In this document: piece after piece, positions 23,739 to 34,292 of the stretch
Layout of the letters: every line of letters starts with the position of its first letter
How positions within the stretch are numbered: the stretch's first letter is position 1
Source of the DNA: Fasciolopsis buskii
Taxonomy: Eukaryota > Platyhelminthes > Trematoda > Plagiorchiida > Fasciolidae
Direction: 5' to 3'
Length of the DNA stretch: 64,000 bases
Assembly: GCA_008360955.1 (NCBI GenBank)
Contig: LUCM01002402.1
Location: forward strand, 189,923 to 253,922
Translations under genes and position numbers: made by a program
The notes under the pieces: model-generated
Told to the model about the DNA's origin: nothing
Databases searched by the model: none
The model's input: the letters and a program-made list of their open reading frames with translations, nothing else

Positions 23739-25869
23739 AGTTGAAGTCTGCTTTTTTTCCAGTGATCTCAGTGATCTAGTTTTTTACGCTTCATGAATGG
23801 TTTTCGCATGACAAATAAACAAATTGGGATCTAACTTTTGGACAATTAGCGCTTTGTGCTTCGTTGAAAACATTTTGGTCTGTGAAATATAACGAAAACA
23901 AGTTCCAGAGTTATCCAGATTCAGTGTTATTGCTTTCGAATTTCCGAAATTTCGCCAAAGCACAAATTTACAGTTCTTTGACCAGGTTTTTACTTTTTCC
24001 CAATGCGAAACGCGCATACCAGAACATCGTTCTGGCAACAGAAAAAATTTGCGTTATTCGCTGAGTTGGAGTTTGCATACGGGGAACCTGATCTTTTCAC
24101 AAGCCTAAAAAGCAAACGAGGACAGATCTACTTGCTTGCCTTATCCGCGAGTATGCGAAAAATAACCGATGGAATGTGATGAATCTTAAGATGTGCACGG
24201 TCCCTTAGATTGCTATTGTTAAAAGCGATCCTGCCATTTTTTCTGGACCGGAATCAAGTCAGGTTTTTTCGTCATCGGCTAGGTACAAAAGGAATGGGAA
24301 ATGCAAGTTCTACCATTGACACGAAATCTCGAAATAAACAGAGACCATCTTGCTTAGTTATTTCACTATGCACAACACAAATAGCAATTGAGTGTTTCTG
24401 TTCAATCCGTTGCATTCTGCCCACTACGGCCAAATGGTGTTTTTAATCGCACAGAGAGTCATAGGCGCCTTTGTGGGCGAAAAACTGACGAAATTCTTTT
24501 TACCACTTTAATTCCTGCTTTCGTAATTGACGATTAAAAACAGCCCGTTTGCGAAAACCGTCCGTCTTACGGAAGGATATCGCCAGCTTTCACCCAAATC
24601 TCTATTAGCCACGATTTCATCGCGGAATTTTACACTTCTCTTGTTTAGTTTGTGTGCGCTTGTTCCTAGGATCTAATTCCTTGATTCGTTTGTAATATCT
24701 AATGGTGTCTATAGGATTTTTACGTTTGCATATGCAGATTTGCTGGAACATTTTAGCGTTAAAATATCAATTCCTAAATCAACTGTAGACCTGGTCCAAA
24801 GCCACAAATAATAGACTTGTATTGCTACAAGCATCAAGAGAATATAGAACGAAAATGAACTTGCCGGCCTTTTAATAATGGAAGAGTAAGTGGTGTAGTT
24901 AGGGGAAATCATAAATTTACATCTGAATCACGTTTTAAAGAAACAACCTAGAGGCGATTCGACCCAGATTAGCGACAGAAAACACGAAGTGGTTGTGAAA
25001 TATGGGATAAAAATCGACCCACAGTTCCCTATTATGAAAAACTTCAATTTATTATTCCTTAACTAACAGCATGCGCTCACTCACTACTTCACAAACCAGG
25101 ATTCTACAGACACTGTTTTCAACAAATTCCGTCTTTACCTTTAGGTGATCGTCTTAAGATGGAAACATTATCATCGTTCAGCGTTAAACAGCAAGACAAG
25201 CCTCAGTGACCGCTGCCTTTTCCTCAGAGTTACACGTTTCCATAAAATGAGTGAATATCCAAGGGGAAGAGGGTGTGGACCTACAAAGGCGGGAGAAATA
25301 AGAATGCTGCAATAGTCAACACACGAAACGCAGTCAGATTGCACAAACGCACTTCGTCATTCTGATTCGATAGAAAATGACTACACGATCGCAACTGTTC
25401 GCGGTTTACTGCCATATCCTTTAATGTCTCCAACCAGTTAGTTGACAGGTCTTTGGGACCTCAGTAGCAAAGACATAAGAATCCTAGAATCTCATTTGAA
25501 GCGTTAGGAACGTGAATGGATCATAAGTTCATTTACGAATCACTTGGTCATTCGTCAGAGGATTTTCGTCGGTCAGGTAAGACTAACCTTCACAAAAGAA
25601 ACACAAGGTCCGAAAGCATTGGTTTTTTCCTCTCATTCATATGTTTCGCATATGGATGGACAAAATTTTCCGGAAGCAAACCACCGGTTTCGCGATTGCT
25701 GTGAGAAACTAAGAAAGGAGCGCACTAGTAAAGGGGTGATTGGACAGAAGAAAACGAGGAATGCATACCTGAAGAGCGACAATAACCGCGAAACCTGTCG
25801 TGTGCCTCGGGGAAAATTTTGTTGATCCATCAATATGCGAAACATACTAGTGAGAAAAGAAACGTGAGA

Positions 25870-26313
25870 CAACGACTTTACCTAATTTCGCTGTACATTT
25901 TCTCATCCCACGTTGCCACGTCATCTGTTGGCCTCCACATGGCTTCTTCCATTCCTTAGGAGGAACACAAAATAGGGCACGGTATGGTAGACGAGTGTTC
26001 GCCATACGCAACACGTGACCCAACCAGCCTGGTCTACTAAGTTTCATACGCTTAGATAAGTTGTCCTCAGAATTGGCACCTAATATTTGATTCATCACCG
26101 CTACCGGTAACTCCATCCAGTCCTAGCGATACTACGTAGACATCGTTGATTGAAAACCTCTAACCGACGAACATCTCCCACACGCATAATCAATGTCTCG
26201 CATCCATACATCAGAACTGAGCGCACTGACCCACAGCACATACGACCTTTCCACTTCAGTGAAATATAAGGCCGAAGCCACAAGTGCTTCAGTCTAGCGT
26301 AAGCTTCTTGCAT
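25870..26313 (-). pseudogene. LINE post-RT C-terminal fragments
   Basis: Two overlapping frames carry MYGCETLIMRVGDVRRLEVF, NQRCLRSIARTGWSYR and then GHVLRMANTRLPYRALF and GGQQMTWQRGMRK. They match the C-terminal region after the RT of EN/RT LINEs and are separated by a frameshift near 26100. Confidence 0.85.
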
Positions 26314-28440
26314 ATCCCGCTAATTCGAACAGATACACAACGTCATCTGAATAATCGATAACAAACAGCTTCCTTCCCTTTGACGGTTCGACTCCTACAT
26401 CCTGAAGACCTCCCACAGCATCCCCATTGCCTAATCCATGACGAATTTGAGCGGAAATGGAGAAGTAGGATATACTGGTCGTACGCCACTAGTCGTTATG
26501 AATGAACTTGGTATTTCATGAGATCAGAGATATGCAAGTACAGGGCTCGCAACAGGTTCATGAACTTCGCCGGGATATCATTCCGGTGGAAAGCACTGAA
26601 TAGCGGCGACCGATCCACTTAATGAAACGCACCTTTCGAGTCCAAAAAGGCTACATTTGTAGGGCGGCGGCGTGAGTGACGCGCTTCGATCACCTGCCGC
26701 GCAGAGAAGATCTGATCGATGCATCCTCCACCTGGACGAAATGCGGCTTGCTGTTCGCCGATGGTACTCTCGCTAACTGGTCTCAACAACGCAGCATCAT
26801 CAAAGCTAAAATCTTAGTGACTATCGGAGTTAAACTAAACCCGCCATGAGTCGTCGGATGTTCTCTTCTTGAAGATGGGTACAATCAGTGATTCATTCTA
26901 AGGTAGCAGAATATTTTCCTCGTCCCAAGTAATAGAGGGCAAGAAGGTAAGTACTTTGTCAGGGCATCTCCATCCAATGTGAAAAAAATATGGGAGACTT
27001 TGTCCTGACCCGCTACATTTCCTCTCTTCAGCATTTAAAATTTTGACTCTACTTCCACTTCCGTTAGGGTGCAAAAAACACTTCTTAAAGAAACAAACTT
27101 GCCGTCGTCGGACTAACTAGATTGAAGTGCGGCCAGCTAAACTGACTCTCGAAGTGCTCAGCCCAGCAGTGCAGCCTTTGCTGTCTACCATGGATGAACT
27201 CCATTCCTATTGCACACTTCACTAGCAGAAGTGCACCGATCACCGGTATCACGCACAAGCTTAAACAGTCCTTGAATGTTACCTGGAGCAGCTGTTAATC
27301 CCATTTCTCTTCCACAAGTTTTCACGGTCATTCTTAAGGCTTATCACCACTTGACGCTGCAGACGTCTGCGCATCTTATTCATCTCCTTGCAGTTAAGGA
27401 GCTGACGTCCCTGCCCCAATGGGCTTAGCGATCCATGCAAGATCTAGTGTCTTTGAAAAACACTAGGTCTAGAACCACAAGCAAAGCCAGCTGTCAAATA
27501 CACTTCCTGCTTCATTTGACAGCACAGGGCGTATGCATTGCTGCTCGTCGAGGTTCACAGTTCGTCAGATAGTCCCCGTTCATACCTGGTGCGAACAGCC
27601 GAACCAGACAGACATTCCGTGGCAAACCTGGCTTACGGTCCACGTCGATGGCCACTGAGCTGAAACTAAAATCGTATTAAAATTAGCGCATGGTCCGATT
27701 TCACGCACTTCGTCCCGTACGATCTACAATTCTGGACAGAACCGTGCCAATGATAGATCAACGCAATAAGGACGATCTGATTTAGATTGGAACTGTGTCG
27801 GCAGTTTGTGCTAGAGAGGAATAAATCACTGTCCGCACAAAATTTGAGAAGTCTTTCCCCGTTGTCTGTTCGCTAAACAGACAAGACACATCGCCCACCT
27901 AAACATGCTTCTGATGCACTCAGTTTCCCAACTTGTGCAGTAAAATCACCTGCTACCACCACAATGTCAGAGCCTTTGCTCTTCCGAACAAGAGTGACGA
28001 GCTCGTCATAAAACTCTTCTTTTTGTATATCAGCGTTACAGTTTATCGTAACGTACGCCAAAATGCCGAGTAAACCGCGTTTAATACAATCATCCTTAAG
28101 GACGCCTACTGATCCCTGCAGTCTCGCGGCGCGCAATTGACTGTCAACCGGGATCCAGTCTAAAAGGATCGCCTCAACCTTCCCACTTCCTACACCGCAA
28201 TGACCCACACATTAAGCTACTTCGTCTCCTGAGGTGCTCAGGAAATATCTTGATGAGATGTTAAACGCAGTTAGCTGAATTGCACTACTCGAATCGTGAA
28301 TTCGCGTTTCAATGACACAACAGACATCAATCGAAAGTGAGTCCATTGTCAGAGCTAAACACGCCTGTTGGCCAGCCTGCATGAGACTGCGCGCATTGAA
28401 GTAGCCGAGATTCAGAGGCTGACTTCATTGGAACTATATG
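25875..28440 (-). mobile_element. Degenerate non-LTR retrotransposon (LINE), EN-RT type
   Basis: Minus-strand pieces appear in the expected order with stops and frameshifts. An AP-endonuclease start, NLGYFNARSLMQAGQQACLA then SLSIDVCCVIETRIHDSS, lies at ~28430-28220. The endonuclease core at 28208-27873 includes LLDWIPVDSQLRAARLQGSV and VVVAGDFTAQVGKL. The reverse-transcriptase catalytic box LFVIDYSDDVVYLFELAG has YSDD at 26353-26342. The C-terminal domain at 26313-25870 includes VLMYGCETLIMRVGDVRRLE and WLGHVLRMANTRLPYRALF. These are hallmarks of the flatworm EN/RT LINE families. The stretch between endonuclease and YSDD is heavily eroded. It is a dead copy inside the TRPC S3-S4 intron, in the same orientation as the gene. 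Confidence 0.9.
27873..28208 (-). pseudogene. LINE endonuclease fragment
   Basis: The longest open piece of the LINE. VVVAGDFTAQVG corresponds to the conserved GDFN-A motif of AP-like endonucleases, with Asn changed to Thr, so the copy is probably inactive. The frame closes soon after CLGGRCVLSV. Confidence 0.85.
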
Positions 28441-29348
28441 AACTATTATTTTGAAATGCACGCACTACACCATTCGACAATCAACCACTGCGAGTATCAG
28501 ATATGTTGTTATTATGGCATTATGTGTAGGCAGAGAGGGTAGAGAGGGCAGAATGATTAGGTTGGGGAGAGAAAAGAAAAGTGGGGTAAAAGAGATGAAA
28601 TAGCAAGGTTGTCTTCAGCTTTTTAAATGAGCATCGATGGTCGAGTGACAGGTGATGACCATGAATTGATGCCAGCCGTTAAAAATTCGCACAACAAACT
28701 CTGGTAGCAAAAAGGAATAACTGATTCAGAAATTTCACCATTCTTTTAAAACGAGATTCGGGTCGCATAGATATTTTCACGTTGCGCACACGTGATCCCC
28801 ACAGAGCGGTAGCCACTGCTTCGAACCTGGTTCGGATCGTCAGGCAGACTACTTGTATTTGCTTTATGGGTCATCATTACTAAAACTCAGACGAAGAGCT
28901 GTCTCCAACGCAATTTTATACGTCTACTGTTTTGGCATCTGAAGTGATCTATGGACGCAGTATCGCACGCGCACCTACGATAAGGTAAAATCGTCGACAT
29001 AACAAGGATAACAATCCCTCAGATCTTTACTACCTGTCGTGGCTGAACGAACGTTCAGTCATCAGTTCGTTCTCACAAACACTGGGCAGTCAGTTCTGAA
29101 ATGTATTACTGCTATGGATTCATGAGCAACTCAGTTGAATCAGAGTAACTTTCTCTCTTTACATTTTATATTTTTATATAATATATGAAAATTGGTGAAG
29201 TTTTTCGAGTAAAATAAATCAAAATCATCGCTACGTTAATGAAACGGAACACAACTGCTTCCCATCCGACCACTCTTCTCGCAATATAACATCTGCTTGA
29301 CAGAGTTTAGAAAGTGACAAAATGAAGGGGGGAAAAAAGCAAACTCAC

Positions 29349-29630
29349 ATGCAGTGATAAAGTAACTTTTATCAAAATGATCTGATTGCGTCCAATTCTG
29401 TACCATTTGGTGTACGAGTACGCTGTTATTGTTGTCCAGCAAATGATTGATTTTGACCGTCGCATTGAAAAATACATCTGATTCGCGAACCCACTGATCA
29501 ACGATAATTCGCAATGTATAGGAACCAATGTACATGGACAAGATGCAGAAGTTCAAAATATTGTATGAATTGGAAATATAAGACCTGAATCCAGCAAAAT
29601 AGATGTGCTTCACATCGGCCAGGAGAAGAC
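29349..29630 (-). CDS. TRPC channel exon: end of S2, S3 and S3-S4 loop
   Basis: A 282-bp exon with a GAATTAG acceptor and a GCAT/GTGAGT donor, in phase 1 at both ends. The translation LLLADVKHIYFAGFRSYISN then SYNILNFCILSMYIGSYTLR covers the intracellular S2-S3 linker and S3. It aligns with the family pattern E(L/V)K..Y..G..YI...WN. After S3, IIVDQWVRESDVFFNATVKI and HQMVQNWTQSDHFDKSYFIT form an extracellular loop with NAT and NWT glycosylation sequons. It joins directly to exon 30975-31218 through a split glycine codon. Confidence 0.94.
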
Positions 29631-30974
29631 CTAATTCGGCAGAAGGGTTAGTTGAATAAGGGTGAAAGGGAAAAGAAAGGAGAGAAGACACCGGTGAATG
29701 GGGCAAGCTTTTTCAACTTCCACCTAACCGCAAGTAAAGTGATTTCATGCCTATCCAATCTCATTTGGTACAAGTAAATTGCTGAATTGTTTTTCCATTT
29801 ATGCATTGTTCTTAATGTAGACACTACCGGAGCCATTCATCGCTTTCTGTGCATGGGATACTTTTTGACCTGCGGTCCTGCTAGATTGGAGGACGCTAGT
29901 CCTGTCAAGGTGGAATAACTCATTTCTAAGAAAATATTCGCCATGGCCAAAGACAGTTTTAGTATCCGATGTCGAAGAAATTGTCTTGCTGAACTTTCTT
30001 TGTTCTTAAAAGGTAGCTAGGTAGAAACATTTTCGTTACGTAGTAGAAGATTCCCCGATTTGGAGGTCGTTAAGGGAAACAATTTTCGAACAAATGTAAC
30101 TGCATGCCAAATAGGATTATTTTGCCGGTAGGAATGGTACTGAATCGACGTCTGGAAGTTCTTTTCTGATCGCTTTTTTCGAAGGAATGTGATTGGGCCA
30201 CGTTTCTCCATTTCACTCGCATACAATGGGATAAAAAACAAAATAAACCGGAGCAACACCTCTGTCCAAGCTCCAACACGAGGCATGTTACATGTAACGT
30301 TCCGCGCGTAACTCAATTGAGAAGTAATTCTAACAAATTTTATTTGGCATTCTATTTGCCATCCAGCCTAAATTTACCCGGCAGAGTGAGAATTTATTTT
30401 CATGGGCAATTCAGTTGCTGCGTATTTTCATCAGCTGGGCGAATCACACAAAGTGAATCTGTTATTTGAGAAGTAAAAACTGAAGTCAACAAGTAGCTTA
30501 CAATACGTGGCTTCGATCGACAACATAGCGACAGACCATTTGGTGTTTCTCAGAAACACTAGGGAAAATATGATGTCAAAGGAAATCATACTGTGTTTAA
30601 ATGCATCGTTTTGTTGGACAGCTTGTACCTTAGTGGAAAACTCTACGAATCATCTTTTCAGTTTCAGACGCTGATTTTTCATAGAACACATGAACCCACT
30701 TTCGAAATCCTCTGACATGATCTCGCTTTTGCGCTGCGAATCATTCCCCCCTGAATGCTTTGCATCTACTACTAGCAAAAGTTTGAAGAGCCATAAGCCA
30801 CTAGACCGTTTTTCCAGTCAGATATCTGTTGTGGTTGCTGAAAGAAATTCAGTTGTAAACTATGTGATTAGCAGAATATTCAGTGCCAATAAAAATATCG
30901 ACAGAGTTACAAGGTTCAGTTTAGTGTCAAGCTCACAGACATATCCAATTAGACTGGGCCTTAGACAGACGTAC
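29631..30974 (-). other. TRPC intron, 1.3 kb
   Basis: The shortest intron of the gene. The donor GTACGT is at 30974. Nothing recognisable inside. Confidence 0.85.
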
Positions 30975-31218
30975 CAGCAACCCACAGCACAATGCATATT
31001 TGCACATGAGTAATTATCGCCTTAGATGGACGGAAATTTTTCTGCACCCACTGACGTATCGTTTCTTCGTCCCCTGTACCAAGCATCCGTTCATCCAGTA
31101 ACGAGTCGTAGTTCTCTTCCAATCGGAAAGTGGCAGCAGCCAGCAAGATTAGGAATAAAAAGTGCGACACAACGTGTGTGGCAAATTTGGCAGCAGGGCA
31201 TCGCATGGAACGCGCCAA
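30975..31218 (-). CDS. TRPC channel exon: S1 and S2
   Basis: A 244-bp exon with a CCTTTTAG acceptor and a CTG/GTACGT donor, starting in phase 0 and ending in phase 1. It begins LARSMRCPAAKFATHVVSHF, matching the R.P..KF..H..S motif that opens S1 in TRPC, followed by LFLILLAAATFRLEEN (S1). The S1-S2 extracellular loop contains YDSLLDERMLGTGDEETIRQ. SKAIITHVQICIVLWVAG starts S2. It is preceded by the FVAHP exon at 34985-35152, 3.8 kb away across the Penelope-like insertion. Confidence 0.94.
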
Positions 31219-32334
31219 CTAAAAGGTGATTCGGAGAGGAGTGTGAAACAATGAGTGGTTAAACTACGTCAACATCTTGGTTTATATCTTAATTATTGCC
31301 AAATGTCATTCAATCACGAATCTGAGTTATCGAATCGGATAACCTCATACAGTATTCACCACTCAACTAATGTTAAAAGGCTTCGCGCGCCCAAACGTCA
31401 CTTCCAATCTCAGATAAGTTTACTGATACGAGAATAAGGTGTTACCGCTCGTTTATATATCAAGATAGGTTCACAATACTGCTTAAATCATCCTCGCAGT
31501 CACCTGTAATCGTCGGTTCTTCCTCCCAATTGTAGGAATGGAAAAACGGTACTGAGTGATTACAAAACGCTGTTGGAACTATTGGGGACATTGACTTGCC
31601 CTCTTTTCTAAACAAAATTCTGTTTTCGTCCGAAACAGTCAATCGTCATTCATCATACCTATTGTGTTCGTTGTCATCAGTTTGACAAAAGAATCGTTTC
31701 GGACACCTCAAACGCAATCTGAATCGAATTCATTCTCGTTTGGAGAATCCGATGTATTTCTACAAAGAAAGCAATCCATACGGTAACAAAGGGAGACCCG
31801 TCGGCCACAGATTCTTTATCGATCGAAAATACAATGAACACTTTAGTCCTTGTGACTAAATCTTTGTAAGAGCGACCACAGAAACGAAGCACCAGGAATA
31901 AATGTACAAGAAAAAAGGAACCTATAGCCGATTCCATATCAAACTAATGTGCTGTAATTAGGGAGGAATGAGCGAGAATGAACAGCACCGAAAGATAATT
32001 TGATGGGCTGTTAGGCAAATTGTGAACTGGGCGAATGGCACGAGGTGAGCTAAGAATTTCATAGTGAAAAGCGGTTCAGTTCCAAAACATTAGGTCTGAC
32101 CGAATCAGATCGGACCAAATGGCTCTCAGAATTTGTCAGATGAATTAGTATTACACAGGTTTCCGTGAACAACTGAATTTCGTATTTCATTCTAGAATAG
32201 GTGATAAGAAAAATTGCGACATTGCCTGCGTTTAGTAAATGTGTAAAATCTTTCGTTTGTGACGCCTTGTAGTGTGGATAGGTATCCACCGAGATATGTG
32301 AGAGTTAGGTGTTACTCAAGAAACAATCCTGATG

Positions 32335-32346
32335 AATGTGCCATTG
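32335..32346 (+). repeat. Putative target-site duplication, left
   Basis: AATGTGCCATTG, identical to 34281-34292. Its last five bases overlap the outer end of the left inverted repeat. Confidence 0.6.
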
Positions 32347-32458
32347 AGAAAACACAAGTTGGCGAACAAGCTCGTTTTCAGTGATTCGTACTCATGCCAT
32401 TACATCACTATATATATATATCTCGACAAAATATTTTCACTATAGGAAGGATTGGATT
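32342..32458 (+). repeat. PLE left inverted repeat (117 bp)
   Basis: Reads CATTGAGAAAACACAAG to AGGAAGGATTGGATT. It is the reverse complement of 34142-34258, with one mismatch seen (CTCGAC against CTTGAC next to a six-unit TA run). It overlaps the start of the ORF: residues up to YRKDWI are encoded inside the repeat. Confidence 0.95.
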
Positions 32459-34048
32459 CTGAATGACAAATCAAAATTTGCAAAAATGGCGAAGGAGAAT
32501 GATAAGACGCATCAGACAGAAAATTCGTTGTCTAGTATCTTGAGACGACTTAGACAAAGGGATATCATAGATTCGACGACATTCGAACAAATTCGGCCTA
32601 CGGGAACTACTGTTCCGAGATTGTACGGCCTACCCAAATTACATAAAAATGGAGTACCTCTGAGGCCTATTCTCGACAAGTGCAATTTGCCGTACCATGC
32701 TGTGGCAAAATGGTTAGCTAGGTTACTGAAACCCGTTAGACAGAGGGTAGCAAAACATAGTCTCAAAGACACATTTGAGCTTATCGATTCCGTAAAAGAA
32801 CTAAATACGAAGGGACGAAGGATGCTTTCTTTAGACGTCACCGCCCTTTTTACTAACGTTCCGATCACGGAGACAATCGAATACCTCTGCGACTACATCC
32901 AGAATAATGGCTTAGCGACAAGTCTTCCGATAGCAGACATGAAACAACTATTGTTCTTTTGTACCTACAACGTCCAATTTAAATTCAATAATCAAATCTA
33001 CCGTCAAAAGGACGGCGTGGCGATGGGGTCCCCACTCGTTCCGCTACTAGCTGACATTTTCATGGCAAAGCTGGAACGTGGACCACTCGAGTCGTCAATA
33101 CAATCGCTCTGCCTATACAAGCGTTATGTGGATGACATCTTCTGTGTACGCAAACCCTCGACGAAAGCTAAACAACTGTTGAATGTGTTCAACTCGGCTC
33201 ACGCAAATTTGAAATTCACAACAGAGATGGAGCTGAACAGTGAAATAGCTTTCTTAGATGTACGACTAAGTCGTCGAGAAGACGGCTCAATTCGGCGATC
33301 AGTACACAGGAAAGCCACATGGAATGGGCAATACATCAACTTCCACAGCTTTGTACCTCTTAATGTGAAGAGGAACTTAATTAGATGTCTGATTGCCAGG
33401 ACAAAAAGAATATGCACAGAAGATACTCTTGAAGCTGAACTGCAGACGCTCAGAAGAGTATTCACTGAAAATGGCTTCCCAACTGGATTAATCGACAAGA
33501 TGTTGGAGACAGAACAGGAAGTTCCTAGGAGGGCGACGGTGGAGAGAAAGCCGGTATACATATCTCTGCCATTCAAAGGTGACACGCTAGCAGAAATAGC
33601 ACGACGAAGACTGACTAGTGCTATCAATAAGACATTCCACGCAGCCAAGCTTCGTATGCTGTTCAAATCCCGCCCCATAGTGACATTACGGTTGAGGGAC
33701 AAAGTCCCTGATTCTGCAGCCTCGTTTTGTATCCTTTCTTTCACATGTTCCTGTGGGACAATGTACATCGGCCGCACGACCAGGCGCTTGTCTCAACGCA
33801 TCCGTGAGCATCACCCGGCATGGTTAGGCACTAGATCAATTAAGTCACTTAATAGCGCAGTCGTTTTACATCTAGCACAGACTAACCACATTGTGAATGT
33901 GACGCAAGCTTTCCGGACCCTGTATAAGGTCAGAGGTCAACAATCCAGGTTGGCAAAGTATAGCGTCTTGAGCTCTGCGGAAGCTGTCGCAATCCGTCTT
34001 CACAATCCTCCACTTTGTTCTCAAAAACAATTTGTGGTTGCGCTTTAA
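32381..34048 (+). CDS. Penelope-like reverse transcriptase with GIY-YIG endonuclease
   Basis: A 555-codon uninterrupted ORF. The reverse transcriptase reads PRLYGLPKLHKNGVPLRPIL (about residues 78-97), MLSLDVTALFTNVPITET (motif A), DGVAMGSPLVPLLADIFM (motif B), YKRYVDDIFCV (motif C, catalytic YVDD) and FLDVRLSRREDGS. The C-terminal GIY-YIG endonuclease reads CSCGTMYIGRTTRRLSQRIREH and, near the end, LSSAEAVAIRLHNPPLC with the expected catalytic Glu. The N-terminal part usual in PLEs, with the DKG motif, is missing, and the first ~24 residues are translated from the inverted repeat; so the listed ATG is probably not the native start. It copies its RNA at a nicked target; here it is likely 5'-truncated but could still encode active domains. 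Confidence 0.95.
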   Translation: MIRTHAITSLYIYISTKYFHYRKDWILNDKSKFAKMAKENDKTHQTENSLSSILRRLRQRDIIDSTTFEQIRPTGTTVPRLYGLPKLHKNGVPLRPILDKCNLPYHAVAKWLARLLKPVRQRVAKHSLKDTFELIDSVKELNTKGRRMLSLDVTALFTNVPITETIEYLCDYIQNNGLATSLPIADMKQLLFFCTYNVQFKFNNQIYRQKDGVAMGSPLVPLLADIFMAKLERGPLESSIQSLCLYKRYVDDIFCVRKPSTKAKQLLNVFNSAHANLKFTTEMELNSEIAFLDVRLSRREDGSIRRSVHRKATWNGQYINFHSFVPLNVKRNLIRCLIARTKRICTEDTLEAELQTLRRVFTENGFPTGLIDKMLETEQEVPRRATVERKPVYISLPFKGDTLAEIARRRLTSAINKTFHAAKLRMLFKSRPIVTLRLRDKVPDSAASFCILSFTCSCGTMYIGRTTRRLSQRIREHHPAWLGTRSIKSLNSAVVLHLAQTNHIVNVTQAFRTLYKVRGQQSRLAKYSVLSSAEAVAIRLHNPPLCSQKQFVVAL

Positions 34049-34141
34049 CTCCCTTGGTCCACTCCCCGTCTCAATACAAACCCTAGACAACAAAACAATC
34101 AACACCACAAATCCCTTCCCCACTCATATTTGTATATGACT

Positions 34142-34258
34142 AATCCAATCCTTCCTATAGTGAAAATATTTTGTCAAGATATATATATATAGTGATGTAA
34201 TGGCATGAGTACGAATCACTGAAAACGAGCTTGTTCGCCAACTTGTGTTTTCTCAATG
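34142..34258 (-). repeat. PLE right inverted repeat (117 bp)
   Basis: Begins AATCCAATCCTTCCTATAG 93 bp after the ORF stop and ends TTTTCTCAATG. It probably represents the native 3' terminal (pseudo-LTR) region, copied in inverse at the 5' end. Confidence 0.95.
34219..34242 (+). ncRNA. Possible degenerate hammerhead core in the PLE repeat
   Basis: CTGAAAA, then CGA-GCTTGT-TCG (a perfect three-pair stem II), then CCAAC. PLE terminal repeats are known to carry hammerhead ribozymes; here CUGANGA and GAAAC both deviate, so this is tentative. The same sequence occurs inverted in the left repeat. Confidence 0.25.
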
Positions 34259-34280
34259 TGCTCAGTGGTAATTTTCAAGG

Positions 34281-34292
34281 AATGTGCCATTG
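34281..34292 (+). repeat. Putative target-site duplication, right
   Basis: AATGTGCCATTG, identical to 32335-32346. Confidence 0.6.

Larger units (their letters stand above)
19619..29348 (-). other. TRPC intron, 9.7 kb, repeat-rich
   Basis: This intron lies between the S3 exon and the S4 exon, in the S3-S4 loop. It holds a SINE (21708-21830), a hammerhead-like motif (22061-22093), coding-like minus-strand blocks (22796-23738) and a degenerate LINE (25875-28440). The 19.6-21.6, 23.75-25.85 and 28.45-29.3 kb segments show no recognisable feature. Confidence 0.85.
32335..34292 (+). mobile_element. Penelope-like element (PLE), 5'-truncated, inverted repeats
   Basis: A retroelement with an RT-GIY-YIG ORF (32381-34048) between two 117-bp inverted repeats (32342-32458 and 34142-34258) that differ at one base by eye. 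A 12-bp direct repeat AATGTGCCATTG flanks it (32335-32346 and 34281-34292) and is the likely target-site duplication. A 22-bp tail lies between the right repeat and the right duplication. In Penelope elements, 5' truncation, an inverted partial terminal repeat at the 5' end and a short extra 3' tail are all known. The uninterrupted ORF and matched repeats suggest recent insertion, antisense within the TRPC intron. Confidence 0.92.

Noticed and set aside
30017..30316. Minus-strand frame with a hydrophobic stretch after AWTE, considered as TRPC S2
   Set aside because: The S2 segment is already encoded continuously across exons 30975-31218 and 29349-29630, with a matching split codon.
33199..33777. 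192-codon minus-strand frame
   Set aside because: It is antisense to the Penelope-like RT/endonuclease ORF and has no motif of its own.
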